64,000 nt of DNA from Styela clava (GCF_964204865.1 NC_135261.1:13392001-13456000); one strand, 5' to 3'; shown: positions 1 through 12,283, numbered from the stretch's first letter. Program-made: numbers and translations. Notes: a model not told the origin generated them from the letters alone.

Positions 1-352
1 TCTCTTCGATACTTGTTGTCGCCCATGTACTCAAAGAAAATCCAGTGCCAACTTTATGAGCCGCTTTTGCAGACGCAATTTCACCCTCGACAGATGCAAT
101 CTTGTTTAAAGCAGTTGGCGAGATACAAACAGGAAAAGCAATTTTATTTCCCAGTATTGAAGAGCTTGTGTCTATCTTGGATACATCTCGTAAAACTCTT
201 GGTTGAAATCGCCAAGATTTGAAAGCAGTGCAATTTTCTTCTAAAGTTTGTTCATCTGTTGCTCCTGAGTTATAGTAATGCAATGCATTTCTGGTCAGTT
301 TTCTTTCGGCTAGTTTTTGTATATCGTTGATGCAGATGCATTTGTCAGTCAT
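1..352 (-). CDS. HAO1: (S)-2-hydroxy-acid oxidase (glycolate oxidase type), 5' coding exon, partial
   Basis: Reading the minus strand from the ATG at 352-350 gives 117 uninterrupted residues that run off the window edge. They match the N-terminus of the FMN-dependent alpha-hydroxy-acid oxidases: an ICIND start, the YYNSGATDEQTL segment carrying the active-site tyrosine region, RVLRDVSKID, FPVCISPTALNKIA, and GTGFSLSTWATTSIEE, which is the start of the FMN-binding beta/alpha barrel. The family oxidises glycolate or longer 2-hydroxy acids to 2-oxo acids in peroxisomes, releasing H2O2. The catalytic His/Arg and the C-terminal peroxisomal signal lie outside the window. The symbol could equally be HAO2; the N-terminal third cannot separate the two. 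No splice donor is seen within the 352 bases. I am confident of the family and less so of the paralogue. Confidence 0.88.
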   Translation of the reverse strand, partial: MTDKCICINDIQKLAERKLTRNALHYYNSGATDEQTLEENCTAFKSWRFQPRVLRDVSKIDTSSSILGNKIAFPVCISPTALNKIASVEGEIASAKAAHKVGTGFSLSTWATTSIEE

Positions 353-603
353 CTCGTTAACTTTTAAACCGGTTATTCAAAGGCTGTTTGTCAATAAAGT
401 AAAAGTAGGCCGTTCTAAGATAACAGTATTTATTTTGTGTACAACCAATAGCCTATGCCGATGTAGCCTAAGTAAACAAATACTTTATACGCCCTGAAAC
501 ACTTATAAAGCGGCTTTAGTGTAATCTAAATCACGAACATAATTTAATCGATTAGATTTCGACAGCATAAAAAGGACGCTGCAAAACACATTATCCTGGT
601 GTT

Positions 604-677
604 ATGTAAAGATCCTTTTGCACGAAACAGTTGGGTGAATATGTAAAGATCCTTTTGCATGAAACAGTTGGGTGAAT
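604..677. repeat. 37-bp tandem duplication upstream of the oxidase gene
   Basis: Units 604-640 and 641-677 are identical except for one C/T difference. Each begins ATGTAAAGATCC and ends GTTGGGTGAAT. The pair lies about 250 bp upstream of the oxidase start codon, so it could fall in its promoter or 5' UTR. Confidence 0.9.
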
Positions 678-1914
678 ACTTCTCATTACGGAAAGTAAGA
701 TGTCTGATAAACAAATGCTTTATATTCAATACATTTTGCTCTTCTTGTTCAACGAATAGCGAAGTTGTTTGACTATACATTGTATCGAACTATCAGTGAG
801 CATTGCGGCAAGTGTATAAACGAAAAAAGCTGTATAATGTTTTTGTGGTATATGAGATATCGATACCACTTTTTCATTTATTCTTTTTGTCACATACCAA
901 TGCCATTTGACAAACAAAGTTTTATAAACTTTAATTAACGATTACGGAAAACTAGAATGACAATGAAGCAGGATGGACGGTAGTGGCCGCAGTGGAATTC
1001 TCTTTCATTTTTTTTTAATAGAAAACAGTTCACCGCAGCTTAATAAACTTTTTCGGTAACTCAGATGGATACGAATCTGGGTTTCCGCACATAGTCGTCC
1101 AAACATCGATGACAAAAAATCGCCTCAGTCGTTATATATAAGTACTACATTTGTAAGGTTAATAACTACACAATACCAACCAAGGATTATAGGACTTGTG
1201 GAAAAGATGCAACAAAAAGACTTTTACTCATGCAGACAATGGTTAACTATCTATAACCAACTAGCAACTGTCTTCATTTCAATCACAAGAATATAATTTT
1301 CGACCCATTCATTATAAAAGTTTCTTATTCACCGTCCTAGGCTGGAGTGGCTGTGTTTTTACAATTACGTTGCTCAATAACACAGATTTCGTCTGAACAG
1401 CTCCAACCGTGCAATATGCTTGCAGACATGGCGTTCTGCAGTGGGAACAACACGCACGAGACTGATTTCCAGTATAACGTTTTCAATAATATTTAATACT
1501 TATACTCTTATCTACACTGCCCTAGATTAAACTCTTGGTATTATTCTCGTTTTATTACTTTATTTAGACAGGTGAAAACAATAAGAATGGATGTAAAAAA
1601 CGCGAGTAATCAATTCTCGTTGTCAATATACCCGTCGGCAAATCACAGGTATCGATAACTTGCCCGAACACGACGTCTCAACCAGTTGCGCAATGCGCGT
1701 TTCAAACCAAGCGCTAGAGCTGAGACCCGTCAGCATATATTTTATGATAGCATGCTTTCTATGTTTAGATAAGGTATTGGTTTGAAGTTGCCGTGATGGC
1801 CAACGTATAGATAGTGTATAGTGTGATGTTATTAAATTTGGGCGTTTTTGCAGTTTTGGTGTGATAAATCCTTCTGTCTCGCAAACAGAAGTTCCTCTTA
1901 GTTAGATCGTCTAA

Positions 1915-1970
1915 CCAGAGCCGTTATATCGTAGTAGTATAATATATTTACGGTTATATAATGGCTCTGG
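1915..1970. repeat. Inverted repeat (stem-loop)
   Basis: CCAGAGCCGTTATAT at 1915-1929 pairs with ATATAATGGCTCTGG at 1956-1970, with one G-T wobble over 15 bp and a 26-base AT-rich loop. It may be the core of a small MITE; no target-site duplication was identified. Confidence 0.6.
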
Positions 1971-4542
1971 TCTAACCATAACCTCACAAAGCAATTAAAC
2001 AATTTCTTTGTGGGTGATCAATAGTTCAGCATGTTCCTCTTTACGTTGTCATTGAAGCATCTATACACGCAGATTATTTTTTTCCTTCTCCGGTTGCTTC
2101 ACAATGATGATGAATCTTCAATGTTAATTTTGAAGTGATCCTGTGCAATAACAATTTTTATATCCTTGTCTGAAGTCAATGTTTATGAATGGCTCTGTCT
2201 GACCTTGGTAGCCAATATATTCTTATACCCCATCCTATTGTCTCACCTTAATTTTACTAACTAATACTATTACCGGTAACTTGAAGTACATATTACAATC
2301 TGGACTATAATTTGGCTCTAATATTAGAAATGAAGGGCTCTAACAACCCCACCTCTTCATGCACCCAACACTGACAACTTCGTTTGGCCCATTTGACATT
2401 TGACTCCTACCATAATCAGCTTGGCGATATATTTTCAATAAATGTTTTTAGTTACTGTTCACTCCTGTTTAGAAAATCGATCAATATGGCAATGACAGCC
2501 ATAATACAATTATTAATATGGTTTCACGAGTAATTTTTCTTTTAATTATTTTTTTATTATTCTTAATAACAATGTAGGCTAATTTATCTTAAGTTTGTCG
2601 CGTTTTCTCACTTTGTAATATCTCTCTCTGCCTAAAAGAAATCCCAACTCAAAGAATGAAACCTTGTCGTTTACAACTAATATCAGTCGGCACTAAGTAA
2701 ACGCTAAGCCAGTAGGGGGTGAGTTGTCTGCTTCTCGAGCACAATTATCGTGATGTCGCAGAGAGATTGCTAGGCTGTTTAATTGTCTGCCCCTCATTAC
2801 GGCAGTCGAGTTGTCTGTCTGACATTGCTAACGTTACAACAGACTCAAATTTCTTCTGTAGACTGTATCGGTAAAACATGAAAAAAATATGTCACTTAAG
2901 CCAGTTGCGTAGCAAGACTCTCGTGGGCCCCCCCCCCGCAAAAATATTTCGTGGAAATGACCCTAAAAACTCTCGGACATAAGGTAAAACAACGTTTTGC
3001 TTTTTTTTCGCCAAAAAGCATAACATGTCGCTATAAAAAGGCAATGGTAACCTAAAATTTGCGCTGTCGTGCTTTCGCGTTAGCAAACTCATCCACCATC
3101 TTCGTCATATCAAGTCGGGTCAAGCGTTCAGATTCAATACTCAGCAGCGCCAGTCCAAAGAGCCTTTCCTGCGACATCGTGCTCCTGAGATAATTTTTTA
3201 TTAATTTCAATTTCGAAAACGATCTCTCGGCAGTTGAGGTAGTTACGGGCAACGTTAGAAGGATCAACAAGGCTGTACAAATATCAGGATAACTTGTTGA
3301 AATTCTATGCTCAACCATTAATGCGTGAGCTAATTCTTTTGGAGTTTTCAACGCTGGGAAGGCCTGTCGCATGAACAACTTTAATTTGAGCAACTGCTCC
3401 GGTAAAGCAGAACTTAAATCTTCACTATATTGCTCAAGTAAACGTTGCCCAGCGGAATAAATTTCCTGCTCGTCGCTTTTGAATAATTGTTCTGGGTAAA
3501 GTATGTGAAACCGCTCGTGAATTTTACGATGTCCTTCAAAACGATGTCGTAATTGAAAAATTACTATATTCAGACACCGATAAAATACGTTCACTTTGAA
3601 CCGTGATTCACTATTTAGTGTGGTTCGTTCAAGGTTAATGTCGTCGTAAATCGCTGGCATGTTTTTTTGACGTTTGATAGAGAACTTAGGCTCAACACCC
3701 CAAGTTTCCGCAACTTTGTCAGACTTCTTCCGTATTTCTTGATAATTGTTCCTAATTTTTTGGAAATTTCCTAGAGTGTCTCCAAGTAGAGCCGCTGCCA
3801 TGCCCAAGTCTTGGTTTTGTGATTGCAGAATTTTGGATAATAAATCGATTGGTTGTAGAACAGTCTCCATGAGAACTATCATGATGATAAAATCAAAATT
3901 TTGTAATTTGTTACCGAGCGATACGGCTTCTGATAGCTCTTCAGTTTTCTTGGATCGCAGAATAATCAAATTCAAAGCTTTCATAATATCTGCGTAACGG
4001 TAATGTAAAGCTGTAAGTGAACTGAAACGACTCGACCAGCGCGTTGGGTTCAATCTTTTCAGTGTTTTGTCTTTTTTCGATCCAAACGATGAAAGAATAT
4101 CCCATCTTTTAATACTTTGTCCGAAAAATACATATATCCTATCGACTATAGAGAAAAAATCGTAAATTTCACGGACGTTGTTTACGGCATCGTTTATGAC
4201 TAGGTTCAGGTTATGTGCAGCACAATGTACATAAACTGCTAAAGGCTGTTTCGCAGCAATTCGCCTGCAGGCCATTATATGCACCTTGCATATTTGCTGC
4301 ACAATCACATCCTTGTCCCCTGCACTTCAAAAGATCCAATCCGTTTGCATGCAACAGATATTCTAGCTGGGTTGCAAGTTCGTGCGAAGTTTGTCCAGAA
4401 ACTTTATGAAATCCCAGAAACACTTCTTCAATTTTCACGTCGATTGGCAGATCTCGTTCATTTTTTACTACACGTATGTATCTATATACTCCGGAAAGTT
4501 GGTCAGTTTTTGAAATATCTGGCGTGGTGTCCAAAACGATCT

Positions 4543-5748
4543 TACTACTTACTGAATACAGCGCGAAACACCGCAAAGAGCGCGAAACAGCGCAAAATAG
4601 CGCGAAACAGCGCAAAACAGAGGGAAACAGCGCAAAATAGTGGGGAAACAGCGCGAAAGAGCGCAAAACAGAGGGAAACAGTGTGAAGCAGAAAAAAAAA
4701 TTTGCAATGAGTTCGGGGCGGTCTTACTACTTACTGAATACACCGCAAAGAGCGCGAAACAGCGCAAAATAGTGGGAAAACCGCGCGAAAGAGCGCAAAA
4801 CAGAGGGAAACAGTGTGAAGCAGAAAAAAATTTTGCAATGAGTTCGGGGCACCTTGTTTTGAGTTGGATTAGGTTGTGCGACATATAGCTGCACATACTT
4901 CTGGAGCACCAAAAAGGTAGATAAAATTTCGCATGATGACCTATAATCCGGTACATAACCTTGTAAATATACCGGAAATAGCGCCATAAAACCATGGCGA
5001 GAGGCGCCGTGGTTCTTTCGTGGCAGGAGGTGGTAATGACTGCGTCTCCTGTTTTTTCGCTGTTTCCCTCTGTTTTGCGCTGGTTTCCTTCTGTTTCGCG
5101 CTGTGTTGCGCTGTTTCGCGCTATTTTGCGCTCTCTTGCGCTGTTTCGCGCTCTTTGCGGTGTTTCGCGCTGTATTCAGTAAGTAGTAAGACCCAGTTCG
5201 GGGCACCTTGTTTTGAGTTGGATTACCACGGCAGCAAATTAAAAACACAAACCAACGTATGTAGCCAGTAATGCTGTAATGGCAGGTCTGCCCCTGCTGG
5301 TGACACATTTTGGGTAACATAATTTAGAACATTTTCCATGTGGATATGGTTGGCTTTAGGGTTAAGGTTAGGTAAAAAGGGACCTCCAGAAGTATGTGCA
5401 CCAAGATGGCGCACAACCTGTAGTAGTATGTGTGTGTGTGTAGCGGATTCAGGTTGTGCGACATATTGCTGCACATACTTCTGGAGCACCAAAAAGGTAG
5501 ATAAAAATTCGCATGATGACCTATAATCCGGTACATAACCTTGTAAATATACCGGAAATAGCGCCACAAAACCATGGTGAGAGGCGCCGTAGTTTTTTCG
5601 TGGCAGGAGGTGGTAATGACTGCGTCTCCTGTTTTGCGCTGTTTTCCTCTGTTTTGCGCTATTTTGCGCTGTTTCGCGCTCTTTTGCGCTGTTTCGCACT
5701 GTTTTGCGCTCTTTGCGGTGTTTGCGCTGTATTCAGTAAGTAGTAAGA
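4543..5748. mobile_element. Foldback/minisatellite element inserted in the hAT transposase
   Basis: The left end CTTACTACTTACTGAATACA and the right end TGTATTCAGTAAGTAGTAAG are inverted repeats. Next to them lie degenerate GCGCGAAACAGCGCAAAA units in opposite orientations at the two ends. The same terminal sequence recurs internally near 4722 and 5150-5192, so one copy appears nested in another. Two direct copies of about 200 bp (4868-5075 and 5453-5640) share GCACATACTTCTGGAGCACC and the following TATAATCCGGTACATAACC block. Flanking host sequence is TGTCCAAAACGAT on the left and TGTCCAAAATGAT on the right, apart from four extra bases, consistent with a 12-13 bp target duplication. No protein is encoded. 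Long open frames on both strands are by-products of the GCGC-rich repeat. Confidence 0.7.
5379..5490. mobile_element. GGCGCTCC-type MITE inside the foldback element
   Basis: GGACCTCCAGAAGTATGTGC at the left and the inverted GCACATACTTCTGGAGCACC at the right delimit about 112 bp. The same termini delimit the MITEs at 14794-15002, 24160-24246 and 36877-37196. AAAAAG occurs at both borders. Confidence 0.6.
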
Positions 5749-6383
5749 CCCTGTCCAAAATGATAGAAAAGAAAGGAGCCGCTTTAATTTCCGTAATGAT
5801 TGTCTGCTTCAGTCTGTCAGAAATCATTTGGATAATTTCATTTTGGCACGTGGGACTGAGATACTTTCCTGACCCTGAAGGCATTTCAACAAGTTTCCCC
5901 ATAACATTATCGTATTTTGAAAGCAATTCAATAACCCCCAAAAAGTTGCCGTTATTACCTTCGAAGAGGTTTTCTCTATGGCCCCGTAGCGATAGATTTC
6001 GCGCCGAAAGCATAAGTATGATAGAGATATAGCGTCCAATGATCAATCTCCAAAAATTCTTACTGCGTCGAAATTCCTCCTCGGCCAGTTCATTCCTAAA
6101 TATAGATACACCAAAATCTGAAAGCTGTACATCCGAACGTACACTTTTCATCAAACCCTGTAGTCTATAGAGTGCTCTTCTGTATTGCAGTCGACCTTTA
6201 TTGCCCATCCATATCAGTATGTATCAACTCATTTATTATGTCTTGTGTCAAATATTCACTAATGTTCAACAAAATGGTGGATATAGCGAAAAAGAGAAAT
6301 TAAATATTATTCTTCATTAAAGGAAAAATTGGAGTTTAACTTAAACCTAACTCCAAATACATATATATAGCCGACATGCCGTG

Positions 6384-6426
6384 GTTACGGCAGCAAAATT
6401 GGTGGTATTCGATTTGCTGCCGTAAC
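6384..6426. repeat. 14-bp perfect inverted repeat
   Basis: GTTACGGCAGCAAA (6384-6397) and TTTGCTGCCGTAAC (6413-6426) form a perfect 14-bp stem with a 15-base loop. A related word, CCACGGCAGCAAATT, is at about 5225. Possibly a transposon end; function unknown. Confidence 0.6.
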
Positions 6427-6691
6427 TACGGCAGCTCGCTATTGGTTTGTGGCAGCTAAAAAGTCTGCCGTTGTCATTGAGGTGTTTACCTCAATGGACG
6501 CCTTGGGTTTTGGTCATAGCAGCCATGATTTGGAAATCCCGCCATGGTTTTGCAGCAGCTCTAGTCTAGACGCCACAAAATACTTGAAACTGCACTTGCA
6601 GCTGTCAGTCAATCTGCAGTCGAGTTGTCCATGATGAGCTGTCCGTGTACTTACTGGTGTAGCCGAGTTGTCTAACAGCCACTAAATAAGG

Positions 6692-7276
6692 CAGCGCTTC
6701 TCAAACCATGTACCGCGAAATATTTTTCAGGTGTGCTGGTACAACGGGCAAGCTTGTGCAGTTTGCTTGCGCGCTATTCCATTTAAATAATAAGACCAGA
6801 ATACGCTATTATTGCATTTGTCTTGTCGAAGCGAGAGATACCGTAAAGGCGATTGCGACGTTAAAATTGTATTGTTATAACAGTAGGCTATAGTGTGTTT
6901 GTAAACATGACGTTCACTTTCCATCATGTTGAATTGCACGCTTACAGGCTTAGGCTAACACTAATGGGAAAGCGAGATTTGGCTATCTGCTTACAAATCC
7001 TATTCAATCATTGGTGCAAAATCCGTCTGTCTGTCAAAATGATCTTGCCATTTGCATCTTCTGATCTTCATGGTTCTGTAAACACAGATTTTTAAAGGAA
7101 AAAAAATTGAATTGACGTGTTCCAATCCTATTTGTTCCTCAAAACAGGCACACATTTTCAGAATCAATTTGTTCAAAGCTAACTTTATTTTTTTTCACAC
7201 ATGCTGACTGTGTCGCAATTTTTTTTGTGCCGTAGTGCAGTAGTGTGCCGCAAGCAAAAATTTTCGAGAATCACTG
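6692..7276. mobile_element. Probable non-autonomous hAT element upstream of the ING gene
   Basis: The left end CAGCGCTTCTCAAACCATGT and the right end (read inward) CAGTGATTCTCGAAAATTTT resemble the common hAT terminus CAGTGNTTCTCAAA, and both sides carry TACCGCG/TGCCGC-type subterminal words. No clear 8-bp target duplication was seen (AAATAAGG versus AATTCTAG). It ends about 200 bp before the ING start codon. Confidence 0.5.
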
Positions 7277-7477
7277 AATTCTAGAACTCCTATTTTTCCT
7301 TGTATCAATATATTTTTGTTAAGGTCTGTCAGTGGGTATCGTACAAACTACAGTAGTGCAGTAGTGATTTCATTGTTTGTCTCTCTTTGGATAGGATAGT
7401 ACAGTAGTAGGCTATATACAGAGCTATTTTTGCAATTACTGAATTTACAGTTTAAACATTGTTAAAACAAATACAGT

Positions 7478-10400
7478 ATGAAGAATGTTCAAACCTCCGA
7501 GACTTCCTCAACGTCCATATCATTACAACATTCTTCACCTGAAGTTATTCAGCTTGCAACAAACTATGCATCCAATTATCTGGATTATGTTGAAAACTTG
7601 CCGTTTGATTTACAGAGAAATGTGACAAAACTTAGAGAAGTGGATCAGAAATGCAGAGGTGAGTAATTATTATAATTTTATAGGTACTGTATCTGAAATA
7701 TCAATGTTGAATAAATAAATACTGGAATAAGCAAACTTAGTAATTACAGACTTATGAACATGAGTTCAATATGTCTTAGATGTGTGTTCGTAGATTTCAC
7801 ACTCAGACAAGCAGAAGGATTTAATATTCAGTATTATTATATGAATGCAAATAGCTGTGAAAATATTATTTTTACTTTGAAAATTTTATATCATACTTTT
7901 TTAATCATTTATTTGCTACACCAACACTCGACTTTTTTTCTGTTTTCCAACATCACTATTTACGAGGCATGGAGTTCATTGTTGTAGTGTATACACTGGA
8001 AAGTTATCGCTTCATCAAAATTAAATTTGTCATTTGTACCTGATAGCTCCATATCTAACCAGATTTCAGAGATTTAAGCATTTCTCGGTAGCATTCAAAT
8101 TTTAAAAACTCAAGAACGATATGTAAAAGTTTTGTATTCTACTGAGTTTGTGCACATTAGTATTTTAGCCAATTATGCATGTGTCATAGTATGATATATG
8201 TGGGATCTTTTTGTACAGAGCATGTCAAAGAAATTGAAACTTTGTATGAAGGCTTCATGAAGGAGAACGATGGAAGTACAGGTGTTAGGAAAAGAACTTA
8301 TTTATTACAGATACGTCGATTATTTGGACTTTGCAAAGAATTGGGAGATGAAAAGATCGCTATAGCTCAAAGTGTAAGCACAATTTTTTATTTTGTATGT
8401 ATTTTCTCAACAATTTCTTACGACAATCCAGAAATTTTTAGATTTTTCAAGTAAACTTTTTCTTATATTCAAATGAAAGATGATCCAATGGTTATACCAG
8501 ATTTGGATTTGTTGCTAAACTCAACTGAAGCAATTTTTTTTCCTAATTAAATCTAGATGGCGGAGGAAATAGAAATGAGAAATAAGCAATTGGAGCATGG
8601 TTGCAGAAGGTTCGAACTCTCCTATGAGCCGAACATGAAGTCAGATCATAATGGAAAAAAAGACAAGGAAGGAGTATGTAGCGAACTCTATATCCAGTTC
8701 CTTACAGACTTACAGTTTTAACTTTGCAAACAATAATCTTTCAATTCATAACTCAGTGTAAAGTAGAATTGTCATACATGGTCCATATGTCTATTTAAGC
8801 TTTCTTCAAATTATCATTATTTTCGCTGCTGGCAGAAATCAGAAGCAGGAAAAGGTCACAAACGCTCTCGAAGGCAGCGTAACAATCAATCAGTTGAAAA
8901 GCAAGAGAAAGTGAATCATTCACACAAGGTAATATTCCAATTTATCAAAAACTATTTCTGCCTGAGAATACAAGAACTTATCCTCCCTTATGAAAAAGGC
9001 GGGTTTAGAAGGACCAGATTTTTCTGCCTATGCTAATTATCTGTATACCGTTTTTTGTATTCTGTTTTTATGATGGGTTTGCTCGAATAACAGGGCGGGT
9101 TCACACTACGAATATTCAAGCATACAATGTCAATATATGCCAGCTGACATAGTATCCACAAAACTTATTAAGAGCATTAGGTTTACGTTTTTAACAGTTT
9201 AATAAAAAAGGGATGAATATGCCAAAGTTTACTCAGAGTTGAGTCAAAATTTCCTTACACTGGAGTCAAAAAAAACACCGGGCCATACACATGCTTGGAT
9301 TAACATCATATTTCATTTTCTATTTATTGGCCATTCATGTACATTGACAATACACCATTAATTGTGTGGGGTATGTATATGATGATCATGGACTCCTGGT
9401 TTATCTTATTCAAATCTTCCCCATTTCCTAATTCATTATTTCACTCAGGACCAAGAAAAGGTTACCAAAAGTCATCAAGAAGATGTGGATGAACCACCAG
9501 CTAAAGTTATGGCATCGTCATCTCCCGAGCATTCCTCAATAACAATACCTACCCCTGCACTAACCAGAGCTGCACAGAGAGATGAAGATAAAAGGTTTGT
9601 TTCGGATTCACTCAGTAATGGCCAAAACGATATTAGATGCATTTTTAAAAAATGCTAAATTAGTTCAGTCCTTCTGTGGCATAGTTCACTACTCCTTATG
9701 GATTCCTATATTGTTGTGTGTGAAAATCAATTATTCTGTCAATTCAATAATTAGGTTGTCCAACAAGTCGTCCAAAGACAAAAAAGAAGAGAAGCATGAA
9801 AAAGCCGAAGAACCTGTTTCTGCAACAACTTCATCATCCACAAAAACTATATCTGAATTATCGTCTACTACTCCTAGCACAACATCGACAACTTCTGGCA
9901 CCCCATCGACTCCCACCACTTCCAAACAAAATAAAAATGCATCGGCATCAGCAACATCTACTAATTCTACAAACAAAAATACAAACAAAGGAAAGAAAAA
10001 GAAACGAAAGTCAAACAAAGTAAGTTCTGCTACAATTTTAACAGAAGTACCTAGTGAATCGTGCTATCTATATAGTGGTCCATGTGTATTATATTCGAAT
10101 AATGTAATGTACAAGAACTTAAGGATAAAATGAATTAAGCTAAATGACTTGCAATAGAAACCTTTATAAAATGTTTGAAATTATTATATTGTAATGCAAA
10201 ATTGTGATTTAATTGTTGATGCGAATTTCTGGTTGTTCAATATTGTACTTTGAATCAAGACTAATGAAAATCTTGGTTTATTCCCTCAGCCTCTCTGAGG
10301 GATATATCACACTTTTATTTTTGCCTGATATTTTAATAACTCTAGTATAAATTATTGAACACTTTTTGTTTCATTAATATGCTCCATATTATATTCTTTA

Positions 10401-10668
10401 CTTCTAGCACCAAACAGAAAAGCAGTCCAGCAACAGTGGTGAAGTATCACCCATTGTTGACATGCCGATTGATCCAGATGAACCAACCTATTGCCTCTGT
10501 CAACAAGTTTCATTCGGGCAAATGATTGGTTGCGATAATATGAAATGTCCAATCGAGTGGTTTCATTTTTCATGTGTTAGACTCACACACAAGCCGAAAG
10601 GAAAATGGTTTTGCCCAGACTGCACAACAAAGAGAAAACGAGAGGGAAAACGGGGAGATAATAGATGA
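7478..10668 (+). CDS. ING1: Inhibitor of growth family protein (ING1/ING2 type), 7 coding exons
   Basis: Exons 7478-7658, 8219-8373, 8557-8673, 8836-8928, 9449-9594, 9755-10019 and 10408-10668, all with GT/AG borders and closing phases, encode 405 residues. The N-terminal ING domain (about residues 24-125) is seen in [20 protein letters not shown] and [14 protein letters not shown] basic nuclear-localisation stretch KRSRRQRNN follows at 160-168, then a Ser/Thr/Asn-rich low-complexity linker encoded by exon 6. The C-terminal PHD finger has all ligands (C348, C350, C361, C366, H372, C375, C388, C391) and cage residues Y347, M358 and W370, expected to read H3K4me3. A short basic tail ends the protein. 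ING1/2 proteins target Sin3-HDAC complexes. It is longer than vertebrate ING1/2 (about 280 aa) because of the linker. ING1 and ING2 may not be separated in this lineage. An AATAAA lies at 11066-11071. Confidence 0.93.
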
Positions 10669-12283
10669 ACTTCTACTTCCAGTTAAAATCCAGCTCTAAT
10701 TTTCCGAAGTGACAATCATCTTGATTTAAACATTTTTCATTAATGTCAGCCCGGCCAAAAATGTATTTTTTTTTTGCACACTCCCCATTTTGTGTATTTA
10801 ATATTCATAGAAATACACTTCAACTAACTTCCTTTATGAATCTTTGATTTTATTAGCCCTTGTCTGAAAATATTTACTTATATGTACACGTATTATCAAT
10901 CCAATATAAAATGAGAAGAGAAAAAAATTCTATGTGTACATGCAAAAAAAAACAATTATCCTAACCTCTGAAACATATAATTGGAACTAAATAAGATTTT
11001 TGATTGTATTTAATATCGGATTTTGAGAAAACGATGAGGTGTATTATTCTATATGTGATAAGTTGAATAAAACCTTGTTTCTCAAGCTGCTAGAAATATG
11101 AAAGCTGCTTAGAATCTTACTTGGTTTCTTGTCTGAATCTAACAAATTTAGCTTTCAGCTTAAAGTGGCACCAGGTAACTTGTCTAAGGAACTTTCCTTA
11201 GCATTTTAGCGTTGTAAGTAGACTTGCCTCTAAGTAAGCATTATAAAGCGATCTGGATCTTGCACATTTTCTGCAAATGTGAAAGTTGACCCACAATGTT
11301 GAAATAATCATATTCATCCTGGGATTGAGGATATAGTCAAGATAGATTAATTCTATGTTGCGAGGAGTAGTTGCCAGTTCAGGTCCTGGCCAGATGATGC
11401 TTGCATCTGTATTGGGGAAACTGAAAAGCTGTATTAAGCAACCGAGAAGTTTCCAGCTATCTTTTCCATAAAGACTGCCCAACAGAAGATTTGTTTACTG
11501 TTATTCTGGCCAAAATTTAAGACATGGAACCAGTTAAATGTACATGGGTAGGCAGTGGTAGATCTGGATATATAACCAATACTTAATAGCATATCTGTAC
11601 GATGATCACACGTGAGAAGAAAAATTCGCAGTATGGTATTCAACTATTCATGTTAACTGCTGAACAGATGTCGCTTCGGTCACCACAGGAATCGGGTTCT
11701 GCGTCGTCACATAGATGTCAGCATATATCTTCATGTATGGATAAATAGTCACAATTTCCCTAGTCTAGCATATAGATGAGCCTAGCCTAGCAAGTCAAAA
11801 TTTGCTGGTGATGTATTAACTACTTGTTGAATGTGAACACGACTAAGTACCCATATACAGTTTTTAACATTCAACAGAACTTTGATGGGTTTGATCAAAG
11901 AATGATAAATTGTAATGTCCAACTTTCTGAACAAACTGTAGTCAATTACTTTGGAACATTACTTTATGCTCAAACTAAGTGATTCAGTTTGAAGTACGCC
12001 TGGGACAGAAACGCGACTAAAACATCCCTCTCTTCTTTTAAAATCTGAAGGAATTTCCTCCCTATGAAAGCATTTATTATTCATTTCAAAAGAGTTTGAA
12101 ACTATGCTCAATCTTTGCTCAATATAATTTGTCATACTTATGGAAACCCGAAATGTCACATTTACAGTGCATCATGAGGTGAACTTAGTTGTAGTACACA
12201 ATATCATTAATCAAAGAACTTAAGGAACCAACAAAATAAATAGAAGATGAAACTGATCGAATATAAGAAACGAGAATGAACAC
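10669..12283. other. Convergent intergenic / 3' UTR region
   Basis: This lies between the stop codons of the plus-strand ING gene and the minus-strand aconitase. It holds an AATAAA on the plus strand at 11066 and a TTTATT at 12073-12078 that reads AATAAA on the minus strand, a plausible aconitase poly(A) signal about 205 bases past its stop. No further gene or repeat was recognised. Confidence 0.5.

Larger units (their letters stand above)
353..2901. other. Non-coding stretch upstream of the hydroxy-acid oxidase
   Basis: No coding potential was recognised here. Most likely this holds the promoter and 5' UTR of the minus-strand oxidase plus intergenic DNA. It contains a 37-bp tandem duplication (604-677) and a stem-loop (1915-1970). 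Short GAGTTGTCTG-type words near 2720 and 2805 recur near 6620-6670, on the far side of the hAT insertion, so the hAT may have entered an older repeat. Confidence 0.5.
3052..6208 (-). pseudogene. hAT-superfamily transposase (DUF4371 / hAT C-terminal dimerisation type), broken
   Basis: Minus-strand coding remnants of one hAT transposase of the ZMYM-like/DUF4371 group. The N-terminal part (6208 to about 5756) holds the family motifs LSLRGHRE, GNFLGVIELL and KYLSPTCQNEII and ends SIILD. The sequence resumes near 4535 with VLDTTPDIS, GLDLLKCRGQGCDCAANM (the second catalytic Asp region) and, after a one-base frameshift near 4265, VHCAAHNLNLV, NPTRWSSRF and the hAT dimerisation segment with STAERSFSKLKLIKNYLRS, ending at 3052. 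A 1.2-kb foldback insertion (4543-5748) splits it exactly at the SIILD/PDIS block, and the target sequence is repeated on both sides. No upstream TTF zinc finger was found. It cannot encode a working transposase. The element's left end is probably the CAGTTGCGTAGC word at 2902; the right end was not located. Confidence 0.85.

Noticed and set aside
4549-5699. Several overlapping open frames of 130-200 codons on both strands
   Set aside because: They are low-complexity translations (Phe/Ala/Leu/Cys or Lys/Gln/Asn-rich) of the GCGCTGTTTCGCGC repeat inside the foldback element.
9796-10023. Alternative frames over ING exon 6
   Set aside because: They are out-of-frame readings of the Ser/Thr/Lys-rich linker; phase is fixed by the flanking exons.
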